In this document: positions 33,181-40,747 of the stretch, piece by piece
How positions within the stretch are numbered: position 1 is the stretch's first letter
How the letters are laid out: every line of letters begins with the position of its first letter
From: Candidatus Saccharimonadota bacterium
Lineage (GTDB): Bacteria > Patescibacteriota > Saccharimonadia > Saccharimonadales > Saccharimonadaceae
Assembly: GCA_017480035.1 (NCBI GenBank)
Contig: JAFVBJ010000002.1
Span: forward strand, 62,001-126,000
DNA length: 64,000 nt
Direction of reading: 5' to 3'
Notes under the pieces: generated by a model
The model's database searches: none
What the model saw: the letters and a program-made list of their open reading frames with translations, nothing else
What the model was told of the DNA's origin: nothing
Translations under genes and position numbers: made by a program

Positions 33181-33529
33181 AAAGCCTCTAATTGGAACTA
33201 GGTAAGGGTGGGCATCACCTAGTCCCAATCAGAGGCTCTTTGTAATCCCTATAACGCATCTCTTTTTAGTGACACCGGGAGAACCCCGGAGCGTGACCCA
33301 CCCTCACACAATATTGGGGCCCGCCGGTTATAGGGGTTGCTATGTCCTTAAAGTCGTCTTTCATAGTGGAGGTAATACTATATGACTTATAAACGATAAA
33401 AGACAATTTATAAGTTTGAAAGCTTTTAAGAACACGCAACTTCTGTTATACTGGATAACAGAAATTATGACTTATTTAGGTGCGGTATAGAGGATGGGGC
33501 ATTTTCATGCTCTCTTATAACCTCTAACT
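33181..33529 (-). ncRNA. Orphan structured non-coding RNA candidate (~350 nt)
   Basis: A minus-strand consensus-like promoter (33536-33564) and a strong terminator (about 21-bp stem, 33241-33181, then TTTTT) delimit it, with no open frame between. Hairpins from 5': TAGAGG/CCTCTA containing GCAT-GAAA-ATGC; TTCTGTTAT/ATAACAGAA with a 5-nt loop; CTTATAAA/TTTATAAG; then AACCCCTATAAC paired with GTTATAGGGATT enclosing a 71-nt GC-rich domain. I looked for RNase P, tmRNA, SRP and 6S signatures and recognised none. Confidence 0.65.
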
Positions 33530-33535
33530 GTCTTT

Positions 33536-33564
33536 ATTATACCATATCGAAAAATAAAAGTCAA
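33536..33564 (-). promoter_or_regulatory. Promoter of the orphan RNA
   Basis: On the minus strand: TTGACT (33564-33559), 17-bp spacer, TATAAT (33541-33536). Confidence 0.8.
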
Positions 33565-33667
33565 CACTTTTTATCGAAAATTGTTAATAATTCAACTATT
33601 TTGACATATTTTTGAGAAAAAAGCCATAAGCAAAATCCCCGATTAACAGGGGTAGAAAGGAAGTGGT

Positions 33668-34600
33668 ATGGAAATAAAGACTGTTTTTCCTGCCGAAAAT
33701 GAATATCTAAAAAGGCTAAAATGCCTGAAAAAAGCACCAAAAAAGCTGTATTTTTATGGAAAAATACCGGAAAATGAGGGGGATTTGGCAATAAATCCGC
33801 GTTTTTCGTTCGAAAAACCGGGGCGGCCGCGGACGGTGGCGATTGTGGGCGCGCGTAAAATGACGGCATATGGGGAGACTTGGGCGTTTCAGCTCGCTAA
33901 AGAACTGGCGGAGATGGGAGTAGTGATTGTTTCGGGGATGGCGACGGGGATTGATGCGGCGGCGCACAGAGGCGCGTTGGCGGCGGGAGGGAGGACGATT
34001 GCGTTTCTCGGGACGCCGATAGATAAGATTTATCCAGCGGAAAATGTTGGGCTTTTTCATGAGATTCTTGATAATTCTGGAGCGGTATTGTCCGAGATTG
34101 CGGCAGAAGAAGAATATTATCCGAAAACGTCGTTTTTAGAGCGAAATCGACTGATTGCTGGGGTGGCGGACGCGGTAATTATTGTCGAGGCGGATCTTCG
34201 GTCTGGGTCGCTTAATACGGCGGCACATGCGCTCGAGCAGGGTGTACCGCTATTTGCGCTACCGGGCGACGTTTCGAGGCAGATGTCACGAGGGTGTAAT
34301 GGACTATTTAACAAGGGCGCAGCGGCGATTACTTGCGTGGAGGACGTTTTGAACGCGATTTTGCCGGGGTCGGTGCGACATCAGATGAAACAGAAGATTG
34401 AGCTTTTTGGTTCGACGCCGGACGAAACGGAAGTTTTGAAATGCTTGGCACGAGGAATTGGTTCTGGGGAGGAGATTTTAGCGAAAATAAGAGAAAAAGA
34501 CGGGGGCTTTGACGCGTCGAGGTTTAATATTGCGATTACGATGCTTGAAGTTCGCGGGATTGTGAAACGAGAATATGAAAATCAGTGGATGTTAACGTAA
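33668..34600 (+). CDS. dprA: DNA processing protein DprA/Smf
   Basis: Loads RecA onto incoming single-stranded DNA during natural transformation. 310 residues: Rossmann-like DprA domain with TVAIVGARKMTAYG, VSGMATGIDAAAH (about 95-107), FLERNRLIAGVADAVIIVEA and SGSLNTAAHALEQG, then a C-terminal winged helix (about 240-310, DML1-like). The usual N-terminal SAM domain is reduced. An ACAGGGG motif lies 20 bp before the start. It overlaps nothing; pth is convergent and ends 1 bp away. Confidence 0.95.
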   Translation: MEIKTVFPAENEYLKRLKCLKKAPKKLYFYGKIPENEGDLAINPRFSFEKPGRPRTVAIVGARKMTAYGETWAFQLAKELAEMGVVIVSGMATGIDAAAHRGALAAGGRTIAFLGTPIDKIYPAENVGLFHEILDNSGAVLSEIAAEEEYYPKTSFLERNRLIAGVADAVIIVEADLRSGSLNTAAHALEQGVPLFALPGDVSRQMSRGCNGLFNKGAAAITCVEDVLNAILPGSVRHQMKQKIELFGSTPDETEVLKCLARGIGSGEEILAKIREKDGGFDASRFNIAITMLEVRGIVKREYENQWMLT

Positions 34601-34601
34601 A

Positions 34602-35123
34602 TTACGCAAGAAATTCGTCTATTTTGGCAGTGGTTTCACGGAGGATTTCAGGGAGTTTTTTGCGTTCTTCCTCGGTGAATTTACTGAGAACAAAATCGGT
34701 GTCGCCGATTTTTCGGCGAAGGGCATCATTTGCGGTGCCGATGCGAAGTCTCGGGAAGCTATCTGTTCCGAGATGTTCGATAGTAGATTTTAGGCCATTG
34801 TTCCCGCCAGCACTTCCCTTTTCGCGAAAGCGGAGTTTGCCGAAATTGAGGTTGAAATCGTCGCAAATAATCAAAATATCCTGGTTTTTGATTTTATAAA
34901 AATTTTTGAAAGCGGCGATAGAGCGGCCGACGTCGTTATAGAAAGTCTGGGGTTTAATGAAGAAAGTATCGCCCGAGCGGAAGTATTTTGCGTCGTTTTT
35001 CTCGGTTTTTTCCCAGTCGATGCCTTTGATTTTGGTGTAAAAATCAAGCGCGAGAAAACCTGAGTTGTGACGGGTGAAATTATACATGTTTCCGGGATTG
35101 CCGAAGCCGACGATTAGTTTCAT
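34602..35123 (-). CDS. pth: Peptidyl-tRNA hydrolase
   Basis: Recycles peptidyl-tRNA released from stalled ribosomes. 173 residues, slightly short. Motifs: VGFGNPG at the N-terminus, TRHNSGF with the catalytic His (residue 19), KPQTFYND, ICDDFNL with the catalytic Asp, and GSAGGNNGLKS. A minus-strand TATAAT (35138-35133) would give a 3-nt leader; a stronger promoter farther up (35204-35232) would give a ~75-nt leader with a hairpin. Confidence 0.94.
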   Translation of the reverse strand: MKLIVGFGNPGNMYNFTRHNSGFLALDFYTKIKGIDWEKTEKNDAKYFRSGDTFFIKPQTFYNDVGRSIAAFKNFYKIKNQDILIICDDFNLNFGKLRFREKGSAGGNNGLKSTIEHLGTDSFPRLRIGTANDALRRKIGDTDFVLSKFTEEERKKLPEILRETTAKIDEFLA

Positions 35124-35132
35124 AATATCTCC

Positions 35133-35232
35133 ATTATATCATAGAAACGGAAATGCACCTCTTGGTAGAGGTGCATCTGCGTTGGTTAACCTTTTATAAT
35201 TCCATTATATCACATAAGCGGTTTTTTGTCAA
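35133..35232 (-). promoter_or_regulatory. Dual promoters and hairpin leader of pth
   Basis: Minus strand: full-consensus TTGACA (35232-35227), 17-bp spacer, TATAAT (35209-35204); then a palindrome ATGCACCTCT/AGAGGTGCAT (35176-35153), then a second TATAAT (35138-35133). The two -10 regions share ATATAATGGA. Confidence 0.7.
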
Positions 35233-35254
35233 GGGATTTACACCCTTGAATGAA

Positions 35255-35281
35255 AAAGACCTCTGTAAAACAGAGGTCTTT
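35255..35281 (-). terminator. Terminator of the PIN-PhoH gene
   Basis: AAAGACCTCTGT/ACAGAGGTCTTT with a 3-nt loop, followed on the minus strand by TT; lies 16 bp after the PhoH stop codon. Confidence 0.85.
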
Positions 35282-35297
35282 ATGAAAGGTACTGAGG

Positions 35298-37361
35298 TTA
35301 GATTTGACCCATACGACGACGGACTTTGCGACGATTTTCGGTCATGACGCGGGCAATATCGCCACGCATATTCGTCTTTAACTGAACGTTGGCGCAGATT
35401 GGCTCGTCGAAGAATAACATCCTCGAATAGTTCAAACCATTTTTGAACTGTTTTTCCGGTGTGCTGTCGTGAATCTGGTCGATGTCGCCGCAGATAATCA
35501 GCTTCGAACCCTTGGCGGGACGAGTGATGAGAGTGTCGGCATCGTCAATCATGACACGCTGGAACTCGTCGAGAATGATGATTGAGTCTTCGAACGAGTG
35601 ACCTTGGGCGTCTTCGTATGGCATGCTGGTGAAATAGCGCTTGTAGAGATACTCAACCTGGTTGTCGAGCATTTCGCGATAGGTCATCTTGCCTTCGTTG
35701 TCATCGCGAGAGCCTTTGTTTTTTCCACCTTTTCCGGATCCTCCGGAGTAGAACGCTTTTTCTTTTTTCCTTGAATGTTGCTCAGGGAAATCGTTGGCGG
35801 CATAATCGCCGGCGCTAAAGTCGAGTCCATCGAGGTCATCAAAACTTCCGGTATAGCTACCACGCGTGCGACGAGAATCGCGAGTATAATGCTCGCCGCG
35901 ACCACCTTTTGACTTTTTGTCACTTCTTTTCTCATCAAAATCCTCCCTATCTTCTTGTCTTTCGTCGCCATAACGACGCAACTGTTCCCGCTTCTTCTGG
36001 AATTCGGGCGTGCTCGCGAGATATGAGCGAATAGCGTCCTTTGCGGCGGCGATTAATGGCTCCATCTTCCGATCTTGATTGCCGGGGAGTGCGCCGAGCG
36101 GATTTTTCGCGGCACGAGACGGAATCAAGACGGCTTGGCTGTATTTGCCAGCTTTAACTTCCTTAATGGCGTGGATGATGGCTTGATAAGTCTTGCCAGT
36201 TCCTGCCGCGCCGGTGACATTGACGATTAAAATCTTGTCGTCATTCAGGGCGTCGTAATAGGTCGCGATGCCGGCATTGGCCGGAGTCTTTCCTTCCCGT
36301 TTAGCGAAGCGCAACGGATAGATCATGTCGTTTTCTTTGTGGTAGCGAGCGACGTTAATAAAATCGTCGCGCACGGTGAAATAGCCACGCGGATAGCGAT
36401 CATCCTTTGGGGTCATGATGAGGTATTCGTTTGCAACAAGTGGCAGTTCTTCGGGCATAAATTCCTCGAATTCTTCGCGCGAGAGATGTTCTTCGTGGTA
36501 GAACTGTTCGAACATCTTTGGCGGTACGGTTAGCTCACGACAACCTGTGAACGGTGGACGCTTTTTGAAGCTGTAAGACTTTACGCGAACACCGAAAAGG
36601 TCGGCTTTCGAGAGCAGTGAGTTGTCGTTTGTTAAGAGAATGACATCTTTTTCGTCATTGCCGAATGCTAAAATGTCAACCTTTTCTTCTGCTTCCGGAA
36701 TTTCGAGGGTGCCATCAACCGGCATTCCATAGTAAATCATGGATGCGGCAAGTGCAGTCACAGCAATCCAACCGTCGTTATCGTCTTTTTCCGGAACGTA
36801 CGGCAAAATTTTACTGAAGTTGCGGTGGAGTGGCAAAATCGAAATCTTCTGCTTGCCCCAACCGGTTGGTATGGGGGCGTCGAGATTCAGGATTTCGCCA
36901 ATCTGGCGACCGGAGTTCGGGAAGAACTTTTTGAGTCGGTCGAAAGCGATGCGGGCAATCATCCCGCGGAGCGAACGCTCTTCTTTGATGTGATTCAGCT
37001 CCTCGAAGACAACGTATGGAATGACGAGATGGGCGTTTTCGAGATTCGGTTTGAATCCGATAGGTTGATGCCAATCTTCATCCGATAAGTCCGGAATGAT
37101 GTCGACACATGATAAAATTAAGTTCGTGTCGATGACGTAGGTCTTTCCGGGAGAATCTTCAAGCTTCGGAGCGGTCGGCAGAGTTTCGACTGCACTTTGA
37201 GGAATGATATCTTCCTCGGTCGGTTCGTCAGCGAAATAATCTGCTTGCATAGTTGCATCGTGAAGCTCACGTTGTTGTTGGGCTTCGATTTGCTGTTGTC
37301 TTGTCCGCGTTGACATGTAGGTCTTGCGGTGCGAATGACTTCGCTTCTTTCCTTTTGCCAT
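35298..37361 (-). CDS. PIN-PhoH fusion ATPase with a disordered insertion
   Basis: 687 residues. N-terminal basic/Gln-rich tail, PIN nuclease domain (about 75-260: YVIDTNLIL, acidic residues at VVFEELNHIK and LLTNDNSLL), then a PhoH-like P-loop ATPase with TGAAGTGKT (383-391) and Walker B IIILDEF (594-600). Between them, about 450-560 is an unusual charged Gly/Arg/Ser/Asp-rich insertion, likely disordered. PIN-PhoH (PhoH2) proteins are RNA helicase/RNase enzymes. Strong AAGGAGG; its 5' UTR shares 23 bp with the lipoprotein gene at 45631-46335. Confidence 0.9.
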   Translation of the reverse strand: MAKGKKRSHSHRKTYMSTRTRQQQIEAQQQRELHDATMQADYFADEPTEEDIIPQSAVETLPTAPKLEDSPGKTYVIDTNLILSCVDIIPDLSDEDWHQPIGFKPNLENAHLVIPYVVFEELNHIKEERSLRGMIARIAFDRLKKFFPNSGRQIGEILNLDAPIPTGWGKQKISILPLHRNFSKILPYVPEKDDNDGWIAVTALAASMIYYGMPVDGTLEIPEAEEKVDILAFGNDEKDVILLTNDNSLLSKADLFGVRVKSYSFKKRPPFTGCRELTVPPKMFEQFYHEEHLSREEFEEFMPEELPLVANEYLIMTPKDDRYPRGYFTVRDDFINVARYHKENDMIYPLRFAKREGKTPANAGIATYYDALNDDKILIVNVTGAAGTGKTYQAIIHAIKEVKAGKYSQAVLIPSRAAKNPLGALPGNQDRKMEPLIAAAKDAIRSYLASTPEFQKKREQLRRYGDERQEDREDFDEKRSDKKSKGGRGEHYTRDSRRTRGSYTGSFDDLDGLDFSAGDYAANDFPEQHSRKKEKAFYSGGSGKGGKNKGSRDDNEGKMTYREMLDNQVEYLYKRYFTSMPYEDAQGHSFEDSIIILDEFQRVMIDDADTLITRPAKGSKLIICGDIDQIHDSTPEKQFKNGLNYSRMLFFDEPICANVQLKTNMRGDIARVMTENRRKVRRRMGQI

Positions 37362-37367
37362 AGCAAA

Positions 37368-37432
37368 ACCTCCTTATTAATGTGCGAGTTGAGTGTCAGG
37401 ACGATTTCGCACGTCCTCGAGAGCCACTCAAG
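37368..37432 (-). promoter_or_regulatory. Structured 5' leader of PIN-PhoH
   Basis: On the minus strand, TTGAGTG/CACTCAA encloses GGACG/CGTCC (37432-37389), directly before the ribosome-binding module AACTCGCACATTAATAAGGA (37390-37371), which also occurs at 46366-46347. Confidence 0.5.
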
Positions 37433-37434
37433 TT

Positions 37435-37470
37435 AATAAAAACAGTGGGGGTTAGCCCACTGTTTTTATT
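37435..37470. terminator. Terminator hairpin between der and PhoH
   Basis: AATAAAAACAGTGGG (37435-37449) pairs fully with CCCACTGTTTTTATT (37456-37470) across a 6-nt loop; T-runs on both strands. It probably ends the der transcript (minus). Confidence 0.85.
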
Positions 37471-37593
37471 TTATCATAGATTATGCGTCGTCGCGATTTT
37501 TCTTTGAATAATTTTTGCGTTTTTCTTGGACGCGGTAATCCTTTTGCTTTGCAAAAGTCTTTCCGCCCGGCGGCGCCTCGAAAAAAGAAAAAT

Positions 37594-38994
37594 CTATTTT
37601 CTTTTTGCTCGGCTTCTAGGGCGGTCATTATGATAACTGAATTTAATCGGCGTGCCGACGAATGGATAGGCTTCACGGATTTTGCGCTCGAGATAGCGTT
37701 TGTACGACCAGTGGAGAAGTTCCATCTCACGACCATGAATGACGAACCATGGCGGAGTGATGTCGGTCTGGACGATGTATTTTGGTTTCGGGTGAGTGTT
37801 TTTAAGACCGGCTGGCGGATGCGCGACGATGGCTTCACGGAGAATTTTGTTAAGGTCGGTGGTTTTGATTTCGGTATGGCGAGCGGCGTCAATTTCGAGC
37901 GCGAGATCAAAGATTTTTGTGACGTTTTTGCCAGTTTCGGAAGATGTAATGAGGACTGGAGCGAATGGTAGAAAATCAAGGTCACGTTCGAGATTGTCGA
38001 GGATATGGTCGATTTCAGTGTACTTTGGCGTTTCGGTGTTGTCTTTGCGTTTTTTGTCAGAAACTTGGCTGACGACTGGTTTTGAATTGTCGAGCAGGTC
38101 GGCTTTTGTCAGAACAACGATAATTCCCTTGCCGGATTCGACGATTTGGCCGGCGAGTGATTGGTCGAGTTTGCTATGTGGCTCTTTTGAATCGACGAGA
38201 AGGGCACAAATATCAGCTTCTTCGATTGCGGCGAGGGTTCTTATCGCGGAGAATTTTTCGATGCCAACTTCGCGTTTACCGGGTTTTCTGAGTCCGGCAG
38301 TGTCGAGAATTTCGATAGTTTCGCCCTTGTATTTTATCTCGACGCGATTAATGTCGCGAGTGGTGCCTTGATGAGAACTGACAACGGCTTGTTGTTTCTT
38401 TGCGAGTTTATTAAAGAGACTGGATTTTCCAACGTTTGGGCGGCCGATGAGAGCAAGTTTGATTGGACGGTTTTTTTCGTCGTCGGGATTTTCGCCTGTT
38501 TTGACGTTTAATTTTGATTTAATGGCGGATTTTAGAGTGTCAATTCCCTGGCCAGTTGTTGCGGAAGTTCTGAAAGTGTCATAATTTTTAATACCGAGAC
38601 GGAGAAATTCAGATTCGTCGAGTGCTTCTCCAAGATCAGATTTATTAAGTACGAGAAAAACTGGTTTTTTTGATTTTAGAGCGGTTTTTGCAATATCTTT
38701 ATCTTTTTGAGACGGGTATTTGCTAGAGTCAAGAGTGAGCAAAATTAAATCGGCGACATCGACAGCGTCTTGAATTTGGTCTTGGATGCTGGATTCAAAA
38801 TCATCTTCGGGATTTTTTAAGCCGGCGGTGTCGATTAATAAAAAAGCGTCGTCAATTTTTGCGCTGACGTTATCGCGGGTCGTGCCTTCTTCGCGGGCGA
38901 CAATGGCAATATTTTTCTTTGCCATGCGGTTTAGGAGACTCGATTTTCCGGCGTTGGTTTGGCCAATTAAAGCGACGATTTTTTGCTTGCTCAT
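37594..38994 (-). CDS. der: Ribosome biogenesis GTPase Der (EngA)
   Basis: 466 residues: two tandem G domains (GQTNAGKSS near residue 10, DTAGL; GRPNVGKSS near 190, DTAGLRKPGK, TKAD) and a C-terminal KH domain (PPWFVIHG...YLERKIREAYPFVGTPIKF). Needed for 50S maturation. Start at ATG 38994 (MSKQKIVALIG); TATAAT at 39009-39004 (minus) gives a 3-nt leader, and the longer frame from 39015 would include the -10. A Lys/Asp-rich insertion follows the second TKAD motif. Confidence 0.95.
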   Translation of the reverse strand: MSKQKIVALIGQTNAGKSSLLNRMAKKNIAIVAREEGTTRDNVSAKIDDAFLLIDTAGLKNPEDDFESSIQDQIQDAVDVADLILLTLDSSKYPSQKDKDIAKTALKSKKPVFLVLNKSDLGEALDESEFLRLGIKNYDTFRTSATTGQGIDTLKSAIKSKLNVKTGENPDDEKNRPIKLALIGRPNVGKSSLFNKLAKKQQAVVSSHQGTTRDINRVEIKYKGETIEILDTAGLRKPGKREVGIEKFSAIRTLAAIEEADICALLVDSKEPHSKLDQSLAGQIVESGKGIIVVLTKADLLDNSKPVVSQVSDKKRKDNTETPKYTEIDHILDNLERDLDFLPFAPVLITSSETGKNVTKIFDLALEIDAARHTEIKTTDLNKILREAIVAHPPAGLKNTHPKPKYIVQTDITPPWFVIHGREMELLHWSYKRYLERKIREAYPFVGTPIKFSYHNDRPRSRAKRK

Positions 38995-39081
38995 AATGAA
39001 ACAATTATAACACATTTCTTATGTTTTGAAAAGCGCTCTTGTCAAGATGGACAAAAAATGATAAGATAATAAAAATAATTT

Positions 39082-39158
39082 GGCTCCTTCGTCTAGTGGT
39101 CCAGGACGTCTGGTTCTCATCCAGAAAATCGCGGGTTCGACTCCCGCAGGAGTCACCA
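39082..39158 (+). tRNA. tRNA-Glu (anticodon CTC), CCA encoded
   Basis: Acceptor GGCTCCT/AGGAGTC, D arm, anticodon stem TCTGG/CCAGA with loop TTCTCAT (anticodon CTC), T arm GCGGG-TTCGACT-CCCGC, discriminator A then CCA. The terminator follows at 39163-39189. Confidence 0.95.
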
Positions 39159-39162
39159 CAGT

Positions 39163-39189
39163 AAAAAAGAACCCGCAGGGGTCTTTTTT
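39163..39189 (+). terminator. Terminator of tRNA-Glu
   Basis: AAAAAAGAACCC-gcag-GGGTCTTTTTT hairpin with a T-run, 4 bp after the tRNA. Confidence 0.8.
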
Positions 39190-39224
39190 AGTTTGGGGAC
39201 GACGCCCGGGAGAAAACAAAGGTT

Positions 39225-39244
39225 ACTCCCGCAGGAGTCACCAC
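39225..39244 (+). repeat. 20-bp duplication of the tRNA-Glu 3' end
   Basis: ACTCCCGCAGGAGTCACCAC occurs at 39140-39159 (tRNA T arm to CCA) and again at 39225-39244, 85 bp downstream, in direct orientation. It resembles an att site pair left by tRNA-targeted integration. Confidence 0.8.
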
Positions 39245-39251
39245 GAAATCT

Positions 39252-39276
39252 AACTTGCCAAGAGGCAAGTTTTTTA
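39252..39276. terminator. Terminator downstream of CotH gene
   Basis: AACTTGCC/GGCAAGTT with a 4-nt loop, then TTTTTT on the plus strand; it adjoins the CotH-family stop codon. Confidence 0.65.
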
Positions 39277-40569
39277 TTTCAAATTATCATGTAGCCAATT
39301 AATGCGCTTATTATAAAAATCGATAATATAGTCAATTTGCGATTCGAAAGTTTTTCGCGATTCAATTTCTTTGTTGCTGATGAAATCGTCAATAATATCT
39401 TTGCGCGATAAACGATGATAAAGATTTTCGTTTTTCTCCCAGGCGGACTTTAGGGTCGAATTGTTTTTTAGTTTGTTGAGATTTTCTTGAATTTTTGGGT
39501 ATGTGTTATTATAAAAAATTTCGAAGGAATTTTTATACTTTTGTTTAAATTCGGCGTTTTCTAATAATTGTTCGTAGACTGGATTTTTAACATCGTAATT
39601 GTCTTTAATGAAACCGGTTGCTTCGTGGCTTGATGTGATACGGTCAGCGTCCCAAAAAGGTCCGGCATGCATTTTTTCGCCGTCATTCCAATAAAAAACT
39701 GAGCCAAGACCGATGCCATTATTTTCGTATATTTCGTTTAACATAAAATAATTAACAAATGAATTTATGTCGACATTTTTTTGATTCTCGTATAAATTCG
39801 TTGTTTCGTCGAGGATGTATTGTTTTTGTTTTTGATTAGTTTCTGAAAATGATTTTGGATTTTTTAGTTCGAATGTGATATTTTTGAGCTGCTCGGATTT
39901 TTCGATTTGATAATCAATCGCGAAAGATTTTTCGGAAACAAAAGGCTCGGTTGTTTCTTCGAGTTTGCCTTGAATATCCATTTCGACGATGAATCCGAAT
40001 TCGTTTTTATACTTAATTTTATTGTCGGATTTTTCGATTGTTTCGGCTAGTAAATATAAGCCGGAATATTTATCGTCGATGTATAATTCGACGTATTTTG
40101 TTCTTGGAGACCAGTCGTCAAAAACGAAATACGCGAGATTATAATGGAAGAATTGTCGGATGCCGGAAGGGTCGATGAAATTTGGGAGTAGAATGAATGA
40201 GTCTGCTTCGCCAAGTCCAAGTAAATTGTATTTTTTGTTAAGTTTAAGGCGATAAGGGTATGGTGCGTTATAATCTTTTGCTGCGGAATATGATGAACTG
40301 CCGCGGGCTTTAATTTTACCGGAAAAATCGATGCCGTTTAATGAAAAGGTTGCGTTGGTGTATTCGCGTTTTTTGTAATTATCGTTATTGTTTGTTTTAA
40401 TGTCGAAACGTGGTACTTCTTCGACGAATAAAAGTTCGTCAAGATTTTTTGTGGGTTTTTGGTTTAATAAAAAAGATATGACAAAAATAGTTATTAATAT
40501 AGCAAAAAATGATATGAAAAGAAACTTTTTAGTCGCAGTCGAATGAATTGTCATTGTATTCTGTGTCAT
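39274..40569 (-). CDS. CotH-kinase-family exported protein
   Basis: 431 residues: N-terminal signal anchor (about 17-37), then a CotH domain: IKARGSSSYSAAKDYNAPYPYRLKL (about 95-110), LLPNFIDPSGIRQ, WSPRTKYVELYIDDKYSGLYLLAE, and GPFWDADRI with the metal-binding Asp. CotH proteins are secretory-pathway atypical kinases. Many bacterial homologues are surface-associated. It overlaps the acidic 72-residue gene upstream; the start at 40569 is taken, ATG 40554 being an alternative. Third gene of an operon with the GT-C-like protein. Confidence 0.85.
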   Translation of the reverse strand: MTQNTMTIHSTATKKFLFISFFAILITIFVISFLLNQKPTKNLDELLFVEEVPRFDIKTNNNDNYKKREYTNATFSLNGIDFSGKIKARGSSSYSAAKDYNAPYPYRLKLNKKYNLLGLGEADSFILLPNFIDPSGIRQFFHYNLAYFVFDDWSPRTKYVELYIDDKYSGLYLLAETIEKSDNKIKYKNEFGFIVEMDIQGKLEETTEPFVSEKSFAIDYQIEKSEQLKNITFELKNPKSFSETNQKQKQYILDETTNLYENQKNVDINSFVNYFMLNEIYENNGIGLGSVFYWNDGEKMHAGPFWDADRITSSHEATGFIKDNYDVKNPVYEQLLENAEFKQKYKNSFEIFYNNTYPKIQENLNKLKNNSTLKSAWEKNENLYHRLSRKDIIDDFISNKEIESRKTFESQIDYIIDFYNKRINWLHDNLK

Positions 40570-40747
40570 CTAATGCAGCAGGATCGATTCCAAGGTTGGC
40601 TAGATCGTCATCATCCATCGAGCGATCATCATAATCTTCTGCGCCGTCTTTGATTGGTACACCAAGATTATCTTCGTCGCCTTCGTCTTCAACGAAATCT
40701 TCGCGAATTTCGTCGTCATATAAATCGTGAACTACGTTGTCTTCCAT
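40529..40747 (-). CDS. Small strongly acidic protein
   Basis: 72 residues with about 40% Asp+Glu and almost no hydrophobic stretches; ends in NDNSFDCD. It overlaps the upstream gene by 16 bp and the CotH gene by about 41 bp, so it is embedded in the operon. No family recognised. The composition suggests a disordered acidic protein, perhaps a regulator or a counter-charge to the membrane proteins beside it. Confidence 0.6.
   Translation of the reverse strand: MEDNVVHDLYDDEIREDFVEDEGDEDNLGVPIKDGAEDYDDRSMDDDDLANLGIDPAALDDTEYNDNSFDCD

Noticed and set aside
37452-37985. 177-residue minus-strand frame overlapping the 3' end of der
   Set aside because: Most of it is out of frame inside der; no ribosome-binding site or family resemblance.
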